Source of the DNA: Lampris incognitus
Lineage: Eukaryota; Chordata; Actinopteri; Lampriformes; Lampridae
Assembly: GCF_029633865.1 (NCBI RefSeq)
Contig: NC_079212.1
Span: 148,222,041-148,286,040 of the forward strand
Direction of reading: 5' to 3'
DNA: 64,000 nucleotides
Positions 13,701 to 22,428 of this stretch are shown piece by piece; position 1 is the first letter of the stretch, and each line of letters opens with the position of its first letter. The position numbers and the translations under genes were made by a program. The notes below the pieces were generated by a model that had not been told where the DNA came from, did no database searches, and worked only from the letters and a program-made list of their open reading frames with translations.

Positions 13701-15240
13701 GGGCTGATTGGTTGCAGTAGCGATGTTACATCCCACAGAGACATCCTGACTGACCACGGCGTGGTGAAGGCTTGTTCTCTGAGAGTTCACCCTCATGTTC
13801 CTCAGACAGCCTTCAAAAGAGCCTCCTCCTCCAGACAGTAACACAGCTCGCCTGACCTCGCCCTGCACTCCTTCATCTAGTCCTCCCAGGTACAGAGCTC
13901 CTTCGGGCTGGATGGCCTGCAGGTCTGGATGCAGGGTGGCGTTAACCAGCTCTTCCCCCACTCTGAGCTGGATTCTATGGGGCAGAAGGTGCAGGCAGAC
14001 AGGGTACCACATGCGGTTGCCATGTAGTCGTGTGTGAGAGCGCACCTCCATTTGTCTCCCCTCACCGTCTCCCATCATCACCACAAGGTGAGCATCTCTA
14101 ATCTGCATCGATACGAAGCCTCCCTGCAAGGTGGCGCTGAACAGGATCACACCATCTCCCACTCCCCCAGATGGCCGTAGCTCGCATTCAAACACTCCTT
14201 CTTGTGGTACTTCCCAGGCAGGGAGCAAAACAAAGGATCTGGAGGCGAAGAAACCAACAGGATCGTCTTCTGTTGCAGAGAACTGTGAACTACAGCCCAG
14301 AGACACCCGATGGATGCTTTTCACACCGGCAGATGGCCTCAGGTTGGACAGAAGGCTATGTTTATTGAACACCACTTCATCCAAACAGCCTCTGAACCCC
14401 GGAGCCTTGTGGTGGAGGAAGGGGCGGTCAAGCCAGGCCGGCCCCCCAACGAAGAGCCCCTCCTGAAGGCTGAGCTCCAGGTCAGGCCCTGGCATCTGAA
14501 GGCTGTTGTGGGAGTGCCAGTCGACAGTCAAAGTGACGTTGTGGCCGGTGTGGGACAGCTGGGTGGAGTGCCAGGCCAGGTCACTGAGATGGACCCCCTT
14601 CTCTGAACGAAGGGACCGCTCACCTGAACCAAAGTCCAGACGGACCTAAGAAAGGAGGGGGGGAAGAAAGAGAGATGAGATACGTTTTGATTATCTCTGT
14701 AGGGATAAAATCAGATTGTTATATTATAGATATTCTATATCTATGATCCGCTGTGGCAACCCCTAAGAGGAGCAGCCGAAAGTAGTAGTAGTAGTTATAT
14801 TATAGACTAGCAGAGGTACCCGGCGTGGCCCGGGGAAAAGGTTCTCACCAAAACAACCAACACAATCTGATCTTTATGATCTCATCGATGATGAAATATA
14901 GGATAATTTATGATTTTCAATCCATTCACCAAGCTTCTTTGCCAATGTGTGTATTAGTCGCTCAAGCGCCTCAGGGTAAACCACGTTGCGTGCCTTCAGG
15001 CCAGCATTGACAACTTTAGGTGTTGCAGTAGCTCCCTTGACCACTGGAGGGATTTGCTGGAGGTCTCCACAAAGCATCGTTGGAATTTCTCTTTTACAAA
15101 TAAATCACATTTTTTACTTGGTTTTGAAATATTTTTCGAACTGTGCAATCCTTGGAAATTGCTGATTCTAAAGATACCTTTGTTTTATTTCCACACCGAG
15201 TATTTCTGGAGTTTTAAACGAACATACAAACACACACTCT

Positions 15241-15271
<31 letters not shown>

Positions 15272-17905
15272 AGAAGATAGATACTCTATTTTTTTTATTA
15301 TAATAGTATTGTAGTTCAGGACTTCTCAAAGTCCAGACCCTGGTCCATATTTGTACCGAACGCCGGATTTCCCCCGAGCTTCACATCCACTGGACTGGCC
15401 ACTGGCTACTGGCAGGGGCCCGGCGTGGTCATGGGCCGGCTGTCCGAGGTGGTGTACTAGGTATTCATGCCCAAAGTTATAAGTGAGTCGATGAAATGTT
15501 ATTTTGTTATCGTCTATCATTCCGGACCTCTGACCTTGAATAGAAATCAGATGCGGACCTTTGAGTAACACGTTTGAGAACCCCTGTTGCATTGCCAATT
15601 GTTCAATTAGCGCGTTACATTACTTGTATTATGACTGATGCTATCTTATTTATAATATTATAGATATTGTCCGTGTTAATCAACTTAACATAATAATATG
15701 TTATGTTGCCACCAGATACAGGATATAGAATTTTGCAGCATCAGATTGACAACAGAAAGCGACGTGCTAACAGGTCAATCCATCTACACGTCTGTCTGTA
15801 GGTCATGCACAGACAGAACGCCAGAGGGCACTGTTTTTCATTTAGGATGTGGCAGGATAAGCGGTTTGGATAAAGGATGGATGGTTAAGATGTACTGTTG
15901 TTCTTCTTCTTTGGCTTGCTTGCTCGCTCCCTCGCTCGCTTGATTCATATGTGATTCAGCGGTTAAGATGATGGATGGATGGGTGGATGTCTGATTCATG
16001 TGTCTGATAAGTGACTCGTGTGATACATGTGTCTGATTCATCGGTCTGATTCATGTGTCTTGATTCATGGGTTTGATTCTTGTGTCTGATTCATATGTGA
16101 TTTATATGTCTGATTCACATGTCTGATTCATGTGTCTGATTCACATGTCTGATTCATGTGTCTGATTCATGTGTCTGATTCACATGTCTGATTCATGTGT
16201 CTGATTCACATGTGATTTATATGTCTGATTCATGTGTCTGATTCATATGTGATTTATATGTCTGATTCACATGTCTGATTCATGTGTCTGATTCATGTGT
16301 CTGATTCACATGTCTGATTCATGTGTCTGATTCACATGTGATTTATATGTCTGATTTATATGTCTGATTCATGTGTCTGATTCATGTGTCTGATTCATAT
16401 GTGATTTATATGTCTGATTCATGTGTCTGATTCATGTGTCTGATTCATATGGGATTTATATGTCTGATTCACATGTCTGATTCATGTGTCTGATTCATGT
16501 GATTCAAATTTCTAATTTACATGTCTAATTCACATGTCTGATTCATGTGTCTTGATTCATGGGTTTGATTCCTGTGATTGATTCATATGATTGATTTGTG
16601 TGATTGATTCATGGATCTGATTCATGGGTCTGATTCATGGGTCTGACTCATGTGTCTTGATTCATGGGTTTTATTCCTGTGATTGATTCATATGATTGAT
16701 TTGTGTGATTGATTCTTGTGATTGATTCATGGGTCTGATTCATGGGTCTGACTCATGTGTCTTGATTCATGGGTTTGATTCATGTGATTGATTTGTGTGA
16801 TTGATTCATGGGTTTGATTCTTGTGATTGATTCATGTCTGACTCATGTGTCTGACTCATGTGTCTCGATTTGTGTGATTGATTCTTGTGATTGATTCATG
16901 TGTCTTGATTCTTGTGATTGATTCTTGTGATTGATTCATGTGTCTTGATTCTTGTGATTGATTCATGTGATTGATTTGGGTGATTTATTCTTGTGATTGA
17001 TTCATGTGCCTGATTCATGTGTCTGACTCATGGGTTTGATTTGTGTGATTGATTCTTGTGATTGATTCATGTGATTGATTTGTGTGATTGATTCTTGTGA
17101 TTGATTCGTGGGTGTGATTCATGTGTCTGATTCGTGGGTCTGATTCATGTGTCTGACTCATGGGTGTGATTCATGTGATTGATTCGGGTGATTGATTCTT
17201 GTGATTGATTCATGTGATTGATTTGTGTGATTGATTCTTGTGATTGATTCATGGGTCTGATTCGTGGGTCTGATTCATGTGTCTGACTCATGGGTGTGAT
17301 TCGTGTGATTGATTCATGTGATTGAGTCATGTGATTGATTTGTGTGATTGATTCATGTGTCTGACTCATGGGTTTGATTCATGTGATTGATTTGTGTGAT
17401 TGATTCTTGTGATTGATTCGTGGGTGTGATTCATGTGATTGATTCTTGTGATGATTATTTGCATCTGAGCTGTTTCTTCCTAGATGCTGTCATGGTCAGG
17501 GAGGAAATGTGGATGTTGACAGCTGAACCTTCCAGAGAAAGTAAACATGGAGACACAAACTGGTGGTTGTGACAAAGTGATGGGAGGGCCATACCACACC
17601 AGTCAAACAGGACCAGCGCATGAAAAAATAATCCAATAACTGCCTTTATCCATGAAAATCCATCGTTATAACCCATATTTATTCATGCAGCCATAACCAG
17701 GTACACGTGTCCGTTCAGCTCGTGTCCCAGCGGGGGGGGGGGGGGGGGGGTCATGATTCAGGTGGCTGTACTCTGGGACACCCAGACATGAACAAGACGT
17801 TCTGTCTTTAATGAGAAACATCTCGTCTCTTCCTGTGGAGACGCTGTGGTCAGCACACGCTACATGGAGACTATCTTTATACCTGTTAGCTAGCTGCTGC
17901 ATGCT

Positions 17906-17947
<42 letters not shown>

Positions 17948-20900
17948 CTGCAGCTGTCCAGAGGTTAGCTCTAGGAGCAGGAAGTCCCTCCCCCCTGCTG
18001 CCAGGAAAAGCAACCCTGATTGGCGGGAGGTCCGGAAACGTATATGAAGTGACGTGTGATTGGACGCTTCAGCCGTCCGCAGGTGGATGTAACTGTTCCC
18101 ATAGAATGATGCTGGAGAGACGGAGAGACGGAGAGACACACGGCGTTGTCAGACAGACAGATTCAGTTTATTGTCCATGTCAGAAACTTCGAACACCTAC
18201 AGACACAATTGGCTGTGTCTGTGGGTGGGAAGCCGGATGTGGGTGTGTGTCCTAATTGCTGCACTAGCGCCCCCTCTGGTCGGTCGGGGCGCCTGTTCGG
18301 GGGGGGGGACTGGGGGGAATAGCGTGATTCTCCTACGCGCTACGTCCCCCTGGTGAAACTCCTCACTGTCAGGTGAACAGACTCCACATGTATGGGAGGA
18401 GGCATGTGGTAGTCTGCAGCCCTCCCCGGATCAGCAGAGGGGGCGGAGCAGAGACCGGGACAGATCAGCAGAGGGGGCGAAGCAGAGACCGGGACAGATC
18501 AGCAGAGGGGGCGGAGCAGAGACTGGGACAGATCAGCAGAGGGGGCGGAGCAGAGACCGGGACAGATCAGCAGAGGGGGCGGAGCAGAGACCGGGGCGGC
18601 TCAGAAGAGGGGGCGGAGCAGAGACCGGGACAGATCAGCAGAGGGGGCGGAGCAGAGACCGGGACAGATCAGCAGAGGGGGCGGAGCAGAGACCGGGACA
18701 GATCAGCAGAGGGGGCGGAGCAGAGACCGGGGCGGCTCGGAAGAGTGGGGTAATTGGCCGGGTCCAACAGGGGAGAGAAGGGGGGAGGGAGGGGAGTTCT
18801 GCAGATCATATGAATAAAAGTATAAATCACTACACGGGGACAAACCAGGGCTGAACCAGAGTCGAGGCCTCCGTCAAGGTCAAGACAGAACAGATGATGC
18901 TTCAGGGTCAGAGACTCTTCAGCTGTTGTTGAGTTGCTGTTCGTCCCTTCATCAGCGTAGTGAGTTTAAATCCTGCAGGAGTCCATCAGCACCGGTATGA
19001 GCAGAAGGTTTCAAGCAGAATCGAACACACATGTCCCTTGTCTCCTCCAGTAGGAGGGTTGTGGGACCCTGGAAAGGCCTCCTGAGTTCTTCCGTTGTTC
19101 TCTGTGGAGCCTCCGGCGCTGCCAGGGGGTTCTCCCCTTGTTCAGAGTGACGGTATAACACGGCTCGTCGTTGTCACGTGTGCTTGTGGTTCTCTATTTA
19201 ACATGGCTGAGTTGTTTTCTTTGCCTTTCCGTCAGCGTCAGGTTTCTTCGACGCAGGTCGAGGACTTTACCCGAACACATCCCGTTAAAGTGGATCGACT
19301 GCCTAATGGGCGTTTTAGTGGCCGAACCCTTTGACCTGACTTCTGGATCCATTAGCGGAGTTAACGAGCCGTTAATGAGCTGCAGTGACCTGACACTAAC
19401 TGCACGCATCACAGACAGCATGTTGTCAAATCCTGTGTGTGGTCTGGATGGTGGTGTCGTCTGTCCGCCGGCCTTCAGAAGCACTCCGTCTGGAGGTGGA
19501 CAAGGTGAACACACACAACACAGCACTTCCCAGACAGCAAAGCTGCTGTGGCCCGGACCCGTCCCACACCGACCCGTCCCACACCGACCCGTCCCACACC
19601 GACCCGTCCCACACCCACACTTCATCTGGGCCCACATACCACGTGGAATGATGGCACTTGGGCGGTCCGCTCCTGTTTGCCAGATCTGGACCAGAACCAA
19701 GCCACAGCAATGCCGCATGTGCCACATATGGGCCACCTTTGGCCCATATGTGTTTTGTGATATTTGGGCCATATTCACCAGTTACCACACAGTGCGCTGC
19801 AGGGTCACATCCAGACCACATGCTGCCCAGAGCACCTCTGCCAGAAAAGGCCCACATGTGATTTGGCACATCTGGGCCATATTTGCTATTATACATTTGG
19901 GCCACTTCAGGCTCCCTTCCATGTTGTCAGGGCCAGAAGAAGACCATCAGGCTGCATCACTGCCTGAAGTGGACCACATCCGGGGGGTGTCTGGGTTTTC
20001 TGCTGCTGCGCTGGTTTTCATGCATGGCACAGACGGCTGTCGCTCTGGGCTTGTGCTGCATGCCTTCAGCCCGCTATCTCCTGGTTCCTTCTGGTTTATT
20101 TCATGTACATCATCATTCATTCATTCATCTTCAGCCACTTCTCCGGGGTGGGGTCGGGATGGCAGCAAGCTAAGTAGGGCACTCCAGACCTCCCTCTCCC
20201 CAGCAGCGCCCTCCAGCTCCTCCTGGGGGATCCCAAGAGGTTCCCAGGCCAGACTGGACATGTAGTCCCTCCAGTGAGTTCTGGGTCTACCCCGGGGTCT
20301 CCTCCCAGTAGGACGTGCCCGGTAAACCTCCAAAGGAAGGTGCCCAGGAGGCATCCTGATCAGATGCCCGAACCTCCTCAACTGGCTCCTTTCGATGTGA
20401 AGGAGCAGTGGCTCTACTCCGAGCTCCCTCTGGATGTCTGAGCTCCTCACCCTATCTCTAAGGCTGAGCCCAGACACCCTACGGAGGAAACCCATTTCAG
20501 CCGCTTGTGTCCGCCGTCTCACCCCTCCGGTCCCTACCCAAAGCTGGTGACCATAGGTGAGGGTTGGAAGCAAGACGGACTGGTACATGCAGAACTTTGC
20601 CTCCCGGCTCGGTTTGTGGTAAATGTGGCTAAGCGTTATGACAGCTTCTCTACTTGATGGTAAGCTCCTACACAGGAGGGACAGACGGGCGGTGGTTATA
20701 CTGGTCCATCTGTGTCTGGTGTTAATCTGCTGCATGATACCAGACAACAAGGGATTAGTAATAATCCTCCTGTGGACACCCAGCCTCCCACAGCCACGTC
20801 GTGGGACGCTGATAAAGTGGTTTCGGGGAGAAATCTTTCAACTGGAGGATCGCCCGGTCCGTCTTCAGGACAAGACACACGCGTTTCTGACCATCACGGC

Positions 20901-21314
20901 AGAATCCAGCCCGGCCCGCCGGCCCGCTGCAGACCCGCACACGGCCCGTGGATTACACACTAATCTGCCCAGGGACACACACACATGTAATCCTCATCAA
21001 AGCAATACCGTTGTTTTATTACACCTCCACATTCAGCATCTCACAGCCGTTTCTGAACTCGTCTGTTAAAGTCCGGCTCATCGGGAAGGAGAAGGATTCA
21101 ACTTCACTTTCATCCCACTTGTCCCAACAACCCAACAAGCTCTGACCACGACCGGCATCCGCCCAGCTGCTATGACCAGCAGTGCTAGATAATATCTAGT
21201 TGAAGGGGAGAAAAGGAAGAGCTTACCTCCTCCCTGTACTGCTCCTGAGGGGAGCGGAGGCAGCAGGAGGCAGGACACCACAACAAGGCTGCAGGCAAAC
21301 GCACACACCTCCAT
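78..21314 (-). CDS. cspg4: CSPG4/NG2-like chondroitin sulfate proteoglycan, 5' seven exons (gene partial)
   Basis: Type I membrane proteoglycan core protein of pericytes and glial or muscle progenitors in other vertebrates. Seven coding exons join in frame: 21314-21227, 18111-17948, 14645-13566, 8488-8093, 7622-7501, 7141-7033 and 1406-78, giving 3288 nt = 1096 codons without a stop. All twelve internal splice sites are GT/AG and phases match. Order: signal peptide (about 1-29), laminin G 1 (about 31-195), laminin G 2 (about 200-385), then CSPG (NG2-type) repeats from about 400 to the last codon seen. The frame [10 protein letters not shown] and the LLTTDDL / YEFTQRDLE pattern match the CSPG4 repeat family. 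Remaining repeats, transmembrane helix and PDZ-binding tail lie left of the window. Family assignment is firm; orthologue versus fish cspg4 paralogue cannot be decided here. Confidence 0.9.
1570..3480 (-). mobile_element. L2-type LINE fragment (decayed reverse transcriptase) in cspg4 intron 6
   Basis: Two adjacent frames carry non-LTR reverse-transcriptase signatures on the minus strand: 2798-2283 ([61 protein letters not shown]) and 2286-1777 ([32 protein letters not shown]), the order and wording of L2/Maui-type fish LINEs. Frame breaks near 2283 and the lost YADD box show it is dead. A piece at 3332-3108 ([20 protein letters not shown]) is from the region just upstream of the RT in the same clade. 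5' truncated. Confidence 0.75.
3529..3724. mobile_element. Palindromic element with tRNA-like core (MITE-like), cspg4 intron 6
   Basis: Both ends read GCGAATTCGGGGG... in opposite orientation, and the inverted match runs inward about 55 bp (CAGGAACTGCCGCAGCCGGG at left against its complement at right). On the minus strand the centre resembles a tRNA-derived sequence: a TAGTTGAGCGG A-box-like run, a CTCCCG/CGGGAG stem and GGTTCGCGTCC as B box, with the B box lying inside the inverted repeat. Family not recognised. Confidence 0.6.
3755..3925. repeat. Interspersed fish repeat (ordinary, unclassified)
   Basis: AACTCTATTTGTAAAGCGC... followed by GGGGGCTTTACAGCGACACC and CAACAGGAAGAAACCTCAGG is a phrase I recognise as a common teleost interspersed repeat. 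No coding content. Borders approximate. Confidence 0.4.
3941..4588 (-). mobile_element. PIF/Harbinger-type DNA transposon remnant
   Basis: Terminal inverted repeats: left GCTACGTTCAGACCAAAGGC and right the complement of GGAACGTAAGACCAAAGGC, followed on both sides by GGCGGCG. Inside, on the minus strand, [20 protein letters not shown] then [18 protein letters not shown] (within 4559-4170) matches the N-terminal region of HARBI1-like transposases. The DDE catalytic part is absent, so this is an internally deleted, non-autonomous copy inside a cspg4 intron. The many CpG and GGCGAA motifs are typical of the subterminal zone. Confidence 0.65.
4630..4735 (-). mobile_element. tRNA-derived SINE, family 1, head only
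   Basis: Complement reads a tRNA-like head (GTAGCGGTCTATTCCGTTGC for the A box, GGTTTGAATCCCCG for the B box) followed by GCCCCGGCTTGTTCGGGCGT. This is the same family as 11456-11900, 44793-45230 and 51588-52048, but only the first about 105 bp is present. Confidence 0.65.
4736..5560. other. Non-coding intron sequence with an old local duplication
   Basis: A CTC/GTC-rich microsatellite occupies about 4797-4860. Two related about 80-bp blocks (about 5130-5213 and 5395-5474) share GGATGTGCAGAGGGG, GGCAACTC and TTTGTCTTCTGCAGG, a diverged duplication about 265 bp apart. No open frame with recognisable content. Confidence 0.45.
5561..6190. repeat. Interspersed repeat, GCTTTTATCCAAAGCGACTT type
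   Basis: CATTTAGCCGACGCTTTTAT followed by CCAAAGCGACTTACAATAAG is a very common teleost repeat phrase; the following about 500 bp (GGCAGCGACTCCGCTGTCCT, CTGTAGGCCAGCACCAGAGT) belongs to the same type of element. No coding potential supported. Confidence 0.5.
6381..6925. repeat. 22-bp minisatellite, about 24 copies
   Basis: Unit AGAGTCAGACTCTTGTGAAC + AC, varying mostly at AGTCAGACT / AGTCTGACT / AGTCTGAGT. AGTCTGACTC variants make the unit partly self-complementary. Lies in cspg4 intron 6, about 110 bp from exon 6. Confidence 0.9.
7033..7141 (-). CDS. cspg4: cspg4 coding exon 6
   Basis: 109 nt, phase 2 in, phase 0 out. [20 protein letters not shown] and [16 protein letters not shown] complete the second CSPG repeat. 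Acceptor TTTTCTGTAG, donor AAG|GTCAGT. Confidence 0.88.
7501..7622 (-). CDS. cspg4: cspg4 coding exon 5
   Basis: 122 nt, phase 0 in, phase 2 out. [20 protein letters not shown], then [20 protein letters not shown]: start of the second CSPG repeat with an NLS glycosylation sequon. Donor CAG|GTTGGG is acceptable though not ideal. The codon split AG|G restores Arg at the junction with exon 6. Confidence 0.85.
7659..7711. repeat. (GT)n microsatellite
   Basis: About 26 uninterrupted GT dinucleotides in cspg4 intron 4. Confidence 0.95.
8093..8488 (-). CDS. cspg4: cspg4 coding exon 4: first CSPG repeat
   Basis: 396 nt, phase 0 both ends. Begins [15 protein letters not shown] and runs through [32 protein letters not shown] and [20 protein letters not shown], the complete pattern of an NG2/CSPG repeat (HG turn, strand, VHGGSED, NDPP). 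The acidic insert [16 protein letters not shown] is unusually charged. Acceptor CTCTCCAG, donor CAG|GTAGGA. Confidence 0.9.
8500..9940. other. Intron 3 sequence, G-rich and unclassified
   Basis: No convincing coding frame or family. 9100-9830 is G/T-rich and may be 5' non-coding sequence of the LINE that follows, but I cannot show this. Confidence 0.35.
9950..11150 (+). mobile_element. LINE reverse-transcriptase fragment (Jockey/CR1-type superfamily), plus strand
   Basis: Successive frames carry an RT in order: [20 protein letters not shown] (about 10095), [37 protein letters not shown], then after a frameshift near 10410 [34 protein letters not shown] (a VDD catalytic box), and after further shifts [54 protein letters not shown] and [12 protein letters not shown]. 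At least two frameshifts: dead. Antisense to cspg4. Same family type as 59448-60405. Confidence 0.8.
11456..11900 (+). mobile_element. tRNA-derived SINE, family 1, full length with target-site duplication
   Basis: Starts GGGCGTCCAGGTAGCACAGC (A box TAGCACAGCGGT) and has B box GGTTCGAATCCCC, a body with GGAAGCTGGATGTGGGTATG, CACTAGCGCCCCCTCTGGTC and GGTGAAAAGAAGCGGCTGG, a 3' part GTAATTGGCCGGGTGCAGTT and an A-rich tail. Flanked by a perfect 16-bp duplication AAGAGATCCAACCCTG at 11440-11455 and 11901-11916. It interrupts the ORF2 start of the Tx1-like LINE, so it is younger. Confidence 0.88.
12825..12955 (-). repeat. Interspersed repeat (CCGCTTATCCTGCTCTCAGGG type)
   Basis: Complement of CATCCATCATCCCAACCACT then CACCCTGCTCTCAGGGTGGC, GGCGGGGAGACACCCTGGAC, AGGCCGCCAGGCCGTCACAG. 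Ubiquitous teleost repeat. Other copies: 15842-15895, 38256-38396, and inside both retroviral LTRs (about 58290-58345, 63213-63265). Confidence 0.6.
13566..14645 (-). CDS. cspg4: cspg4 coding exon 3: laminin G 1 end and laminin G 2
   Basis: 1080 nt, phase 0 at both ends (acceptor TTTCTTAG before GTCCGTCTGG; donor AAG|GTACAT). Residues 85-444. Contains the end of laminin G 1 ([28 protein letters not shown]) and all of laminin G 2 (DDPVGFF to [27 protein letters not shown]), with the paired Cys spacing of the fold. The final part, [19 protein letters not shown], leads into the first CSPG repeat. An N-glycosylation sequon NAT lies in laminin G 2. Confidence 0.92.
14646..15310. other. Start of cspg4 intron 2: LINE tail, helicase-like scrap, TA tract
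   Basis: 14745-14795 (ATCCGCTGTGGCAACCCCTA then AGTAGTAGTAGTAG) is an RTE-type 3' tail. 15077-14874 minus reads [20 protein letters not shown], resembling a PIF1/Helitron helicase motif (GDxxQxxPV), only a scrap and tentative. (TA)n at 15247-15271. Confidence 0.35.
15317..15586. mobile_element. hAT-type MITE
   Basis: Ends CAGGACTTCTCAAA (left) and complement of CAGGGGTTCTCAAAC (right), the typical CAGGGGTTCTCAA terminus of non-autonomous hAT elements. Flanking 8-mers TTGTAGTT / TTGCATTG agree at 5 of 8 positions, so the duplication is worn. No coding. Confidence 0.55.
15945..17452. repeat. 13-bp minisatellite, about 115 degenerate copies
   Basis: Unit TGATTCATGTGTC and variants (TGATTGATTCATG, TGATTGATTTGTG). 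The left part (to about 16500) is dominated by GTCTGATTCATGT, the right by TGTGATTGATTC, showing internal drift along the array. Located in cspg4 intron 2. Open frames in it ([17 protein letters not shown]) are repeat artefacts. Confidence 0.9.
17910..17945. repeat. (GT)n microsatellite at a cspg4 donor site
   Basis: About 16 GT units; on the gene strand CA repeats begin directly after the GT of the exon 2 donor. Confidence 0.9.
17948..18111 (-). CDS. cspg4: cspg4 coding exon 2: start of laminin G 1
   Basis: 164 nt, phase 1 in, phase 0 out. Encodes [18 protein letters not shown] and onward to [11 protein letters not shown], the first half of the N-terminal laminin G domain ([20 protein letters not shown] is the typical beta-strand core). 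The acceptor is preceded by CTCTCCAG. The donor reads CAG|GTACACACAC, so a (CA)n tract (GT on the plus strand, 17910-17945) starts at the third intron base. Confidence 0.88.
18190..18800 (+). mobile_element. tRNA-derived SINE family 1, headless, with internal 34-bp expansion
   Basis: Body begins at ACCTACAGACACAATTGGCT, lacking the tRNA head, and follows the family text (GCTGCACTAGCGCCCCCTCT, GTGAAACTCCTCACTGTCAG, GGCATGTGGTAGTCTGCAGC) to TAATTGGCCGGGTCCAACAG. One segment that is single-copy in sister elements (GATCAGCAGAGGGGGCGGAG + CAGAGACCGGGACA) is repeated about nine times at 18440-18735. Confidence 0.8.
18440..18735. repeat. 34-bp minisatellite grown inside a SINE
   Basis: About nine tandem copies of GATCAGCAGAGGGGGCGGAG + CAGAGACCGGGACA, with variants ending GGGGCGGCTCAGAA. 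Comparable single-copy segment in the SINE at 51588-52048 near 51930. Confidence 0.88.
18801..20110. other. cspg4 intron 1, unclassified, with a perfect hairpin
   Basis: Mostly unassigned. 19550-19615 has four tandem copies of CCGACCCGTCCCACA. 19620-19980 repeats TGGGCCA-type words, including a perfect 13-bp stem with 4-nt loop at 19723-19752 (CACATATGGGCCA / TGGCCCATATGTG), suggesting a foldback DNA element. Long open frames here have no family resemblance. Confidence 0.4.
20110..20620 (-). mobile_element. RTE-type LINE, 3' end fragment
   Basis: Minus strand reads [80 protein letters not shown] and [18 protein letters not shown] before a stop and a CATT-repeat tail. Same family as 52860-55858; 5' truncated. 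Confidence 0.78.
20700..21180. other. cspg4 intron 1 near exon 1, nothing recognised
   Basis: No family resemblance or credible open frame seen. Confidence 0.4.
21227..21314 (-). CDS. cspg4: cspg4 coding exon 1: start codon and signal peptide
   Basis: ATG sits at 21314-21312 with A at -3 and G at +4, a strong vertebrate start context. The 29 codons read [20 protein letters not shown] followed by LPSGAVQGG: a short N-terminus, a hydrophobic core and a small-residue cleavage region, a textbook signal peptide. The donor GTAAGC at 21226 leaves one G, which with the CA opening exon 2 makes the Ala codon of ASFYG, the usual first residues of mature NG2. This phase match selects this ATG over the overlapping low-complexity frames. 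Confidence 0.85.
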
Positions 21315-21504
21315 CCTGACTTGTCCTCTGTCGCTGTTTTACACGGAGCCTTGTGCAGTCTGGCAACCTTCTGACTGAGACCACACACACCCACACACCC
21401 ACACAGACACACACCCACACAGACACACGCACACACGCGCGCGCTAATTGTCAACTCTGACCACCAGGGGGCAGTGTTACACATGATTTCATTCAAGGTG
21501 TCTG

Positions 21505-22050
21505 ACACGAGGAGAGACGGACAGAAGGAGGAGAGACAGACGGGGAGGAGAGACAGACGGGGAGGAGAGACAGACGGGGAGGAGAGACAGACAGGGAGGA
21601 GAGACAGACAGGGGGAGGGAGAGACAGACAGACAGACAGGGAGGGAGAGACAGAGGGAGGAGAGACGGACAGAGGGAGGGAGAGACAGACAGACAGACAG
21701 ACAGACAGGGAGGGAGAGACAGACGGGGAGGAGAGACAGACAGAGGGAGGAGATACAGACAGAGCGAGGGAGAGACAGACAGACAGGGAGGGAGGGAGAG
21801 ACAGAGGGATGACAGACAGACAGGGAGGAGAGACAGACAGAGGGAGGGAGAGACAGACAGACAGACAGGGAGGGAGAGACAGACGGGGAGGAGAGACAGA
21901 CAGACAGACAGAGGGAGGAGAGACAGACAGAGGGAGGAGAGACAGACAGAGGGAGGGAGAGACAGACAGAAGGAGGAGAGACAGACAGAGGGAGGGAGAG
22001 ACAGACAGAAGGAGGAGAGACAGACAGAGGGAGGGAGAGACAGACACAAA
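21505..22050. repeat. Purine-rich minisatellite (GGAGGAGAGACAGACA)
   Basis: Strand-asymmetric GA-rich array of GGAGGAGAGACAGAC and GGGAGGGAGAGACAGACA blocks, 13-22 bp units with AGAC sub-repeats. Starts about 190 bp upstream of the cspg4 start codon. Homopurine runs of this kind can form triplex DNA (inference). Confidence 0.85.
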
Positions 22051-22184
22051 TACACATTCTCTTTCAAGTAAGGCGCTTTAATGAAGTGCTGTCTTACTGC
22101 CATTCTGTGTGTTTCAACTGTCCACACACGTCCTCACCGCACATCCTCATACAGATGCATTAGTTTACTACTGCCCCCTTCTGG

Positions 22185-22196
22185 GTGTGTGTGTGC

Positions 22197-22273
<77 letters not shown>

Positions 22274-22300
22274 CGTGCGTGCGTGCGTGCGTGCGTGCTA
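22185..22300. repeat. (GT)n / (GTGC)n microsatellite
   Basis: About 50 GT/GC dinucleotides, ending in GTGCGTGC repeats. Confidence 0.95.
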
Positions 22301-22428
22301 ACACTTGTAGTAAGTCAAACAGTGAAAATAATTGTATTTGCAGATGACATAAACCTACTTGGCATGGCGACAACTTGGGAGAACTTTTCGCAAATGACCC
22401 GAAGAGACTGAAGAGTGGGTTTGATTCA

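Noticed and set aside
14874..15077. Helitron helicase gene
   Set aside because: Only a [14 protein letters not shown] motif; the following residues do not follow the helicase pattern and no Rep domain or Helitron ends were found.
19171..20265. 364-codon frame in cspg4 intron 1
   Set aside because: No start context or recognisable domain; it crosses a repeat-rich zone and ends in the antisense of an RTE LINE.
21185..22127. CLSLPPSV-repeat proteins on the minus strand
   Set aside because: Complement of a GA-rich microsatellite. Only the ATG at 21314 with a proper signal peptide and matching splice phase is kept as cspg4 exon 1.
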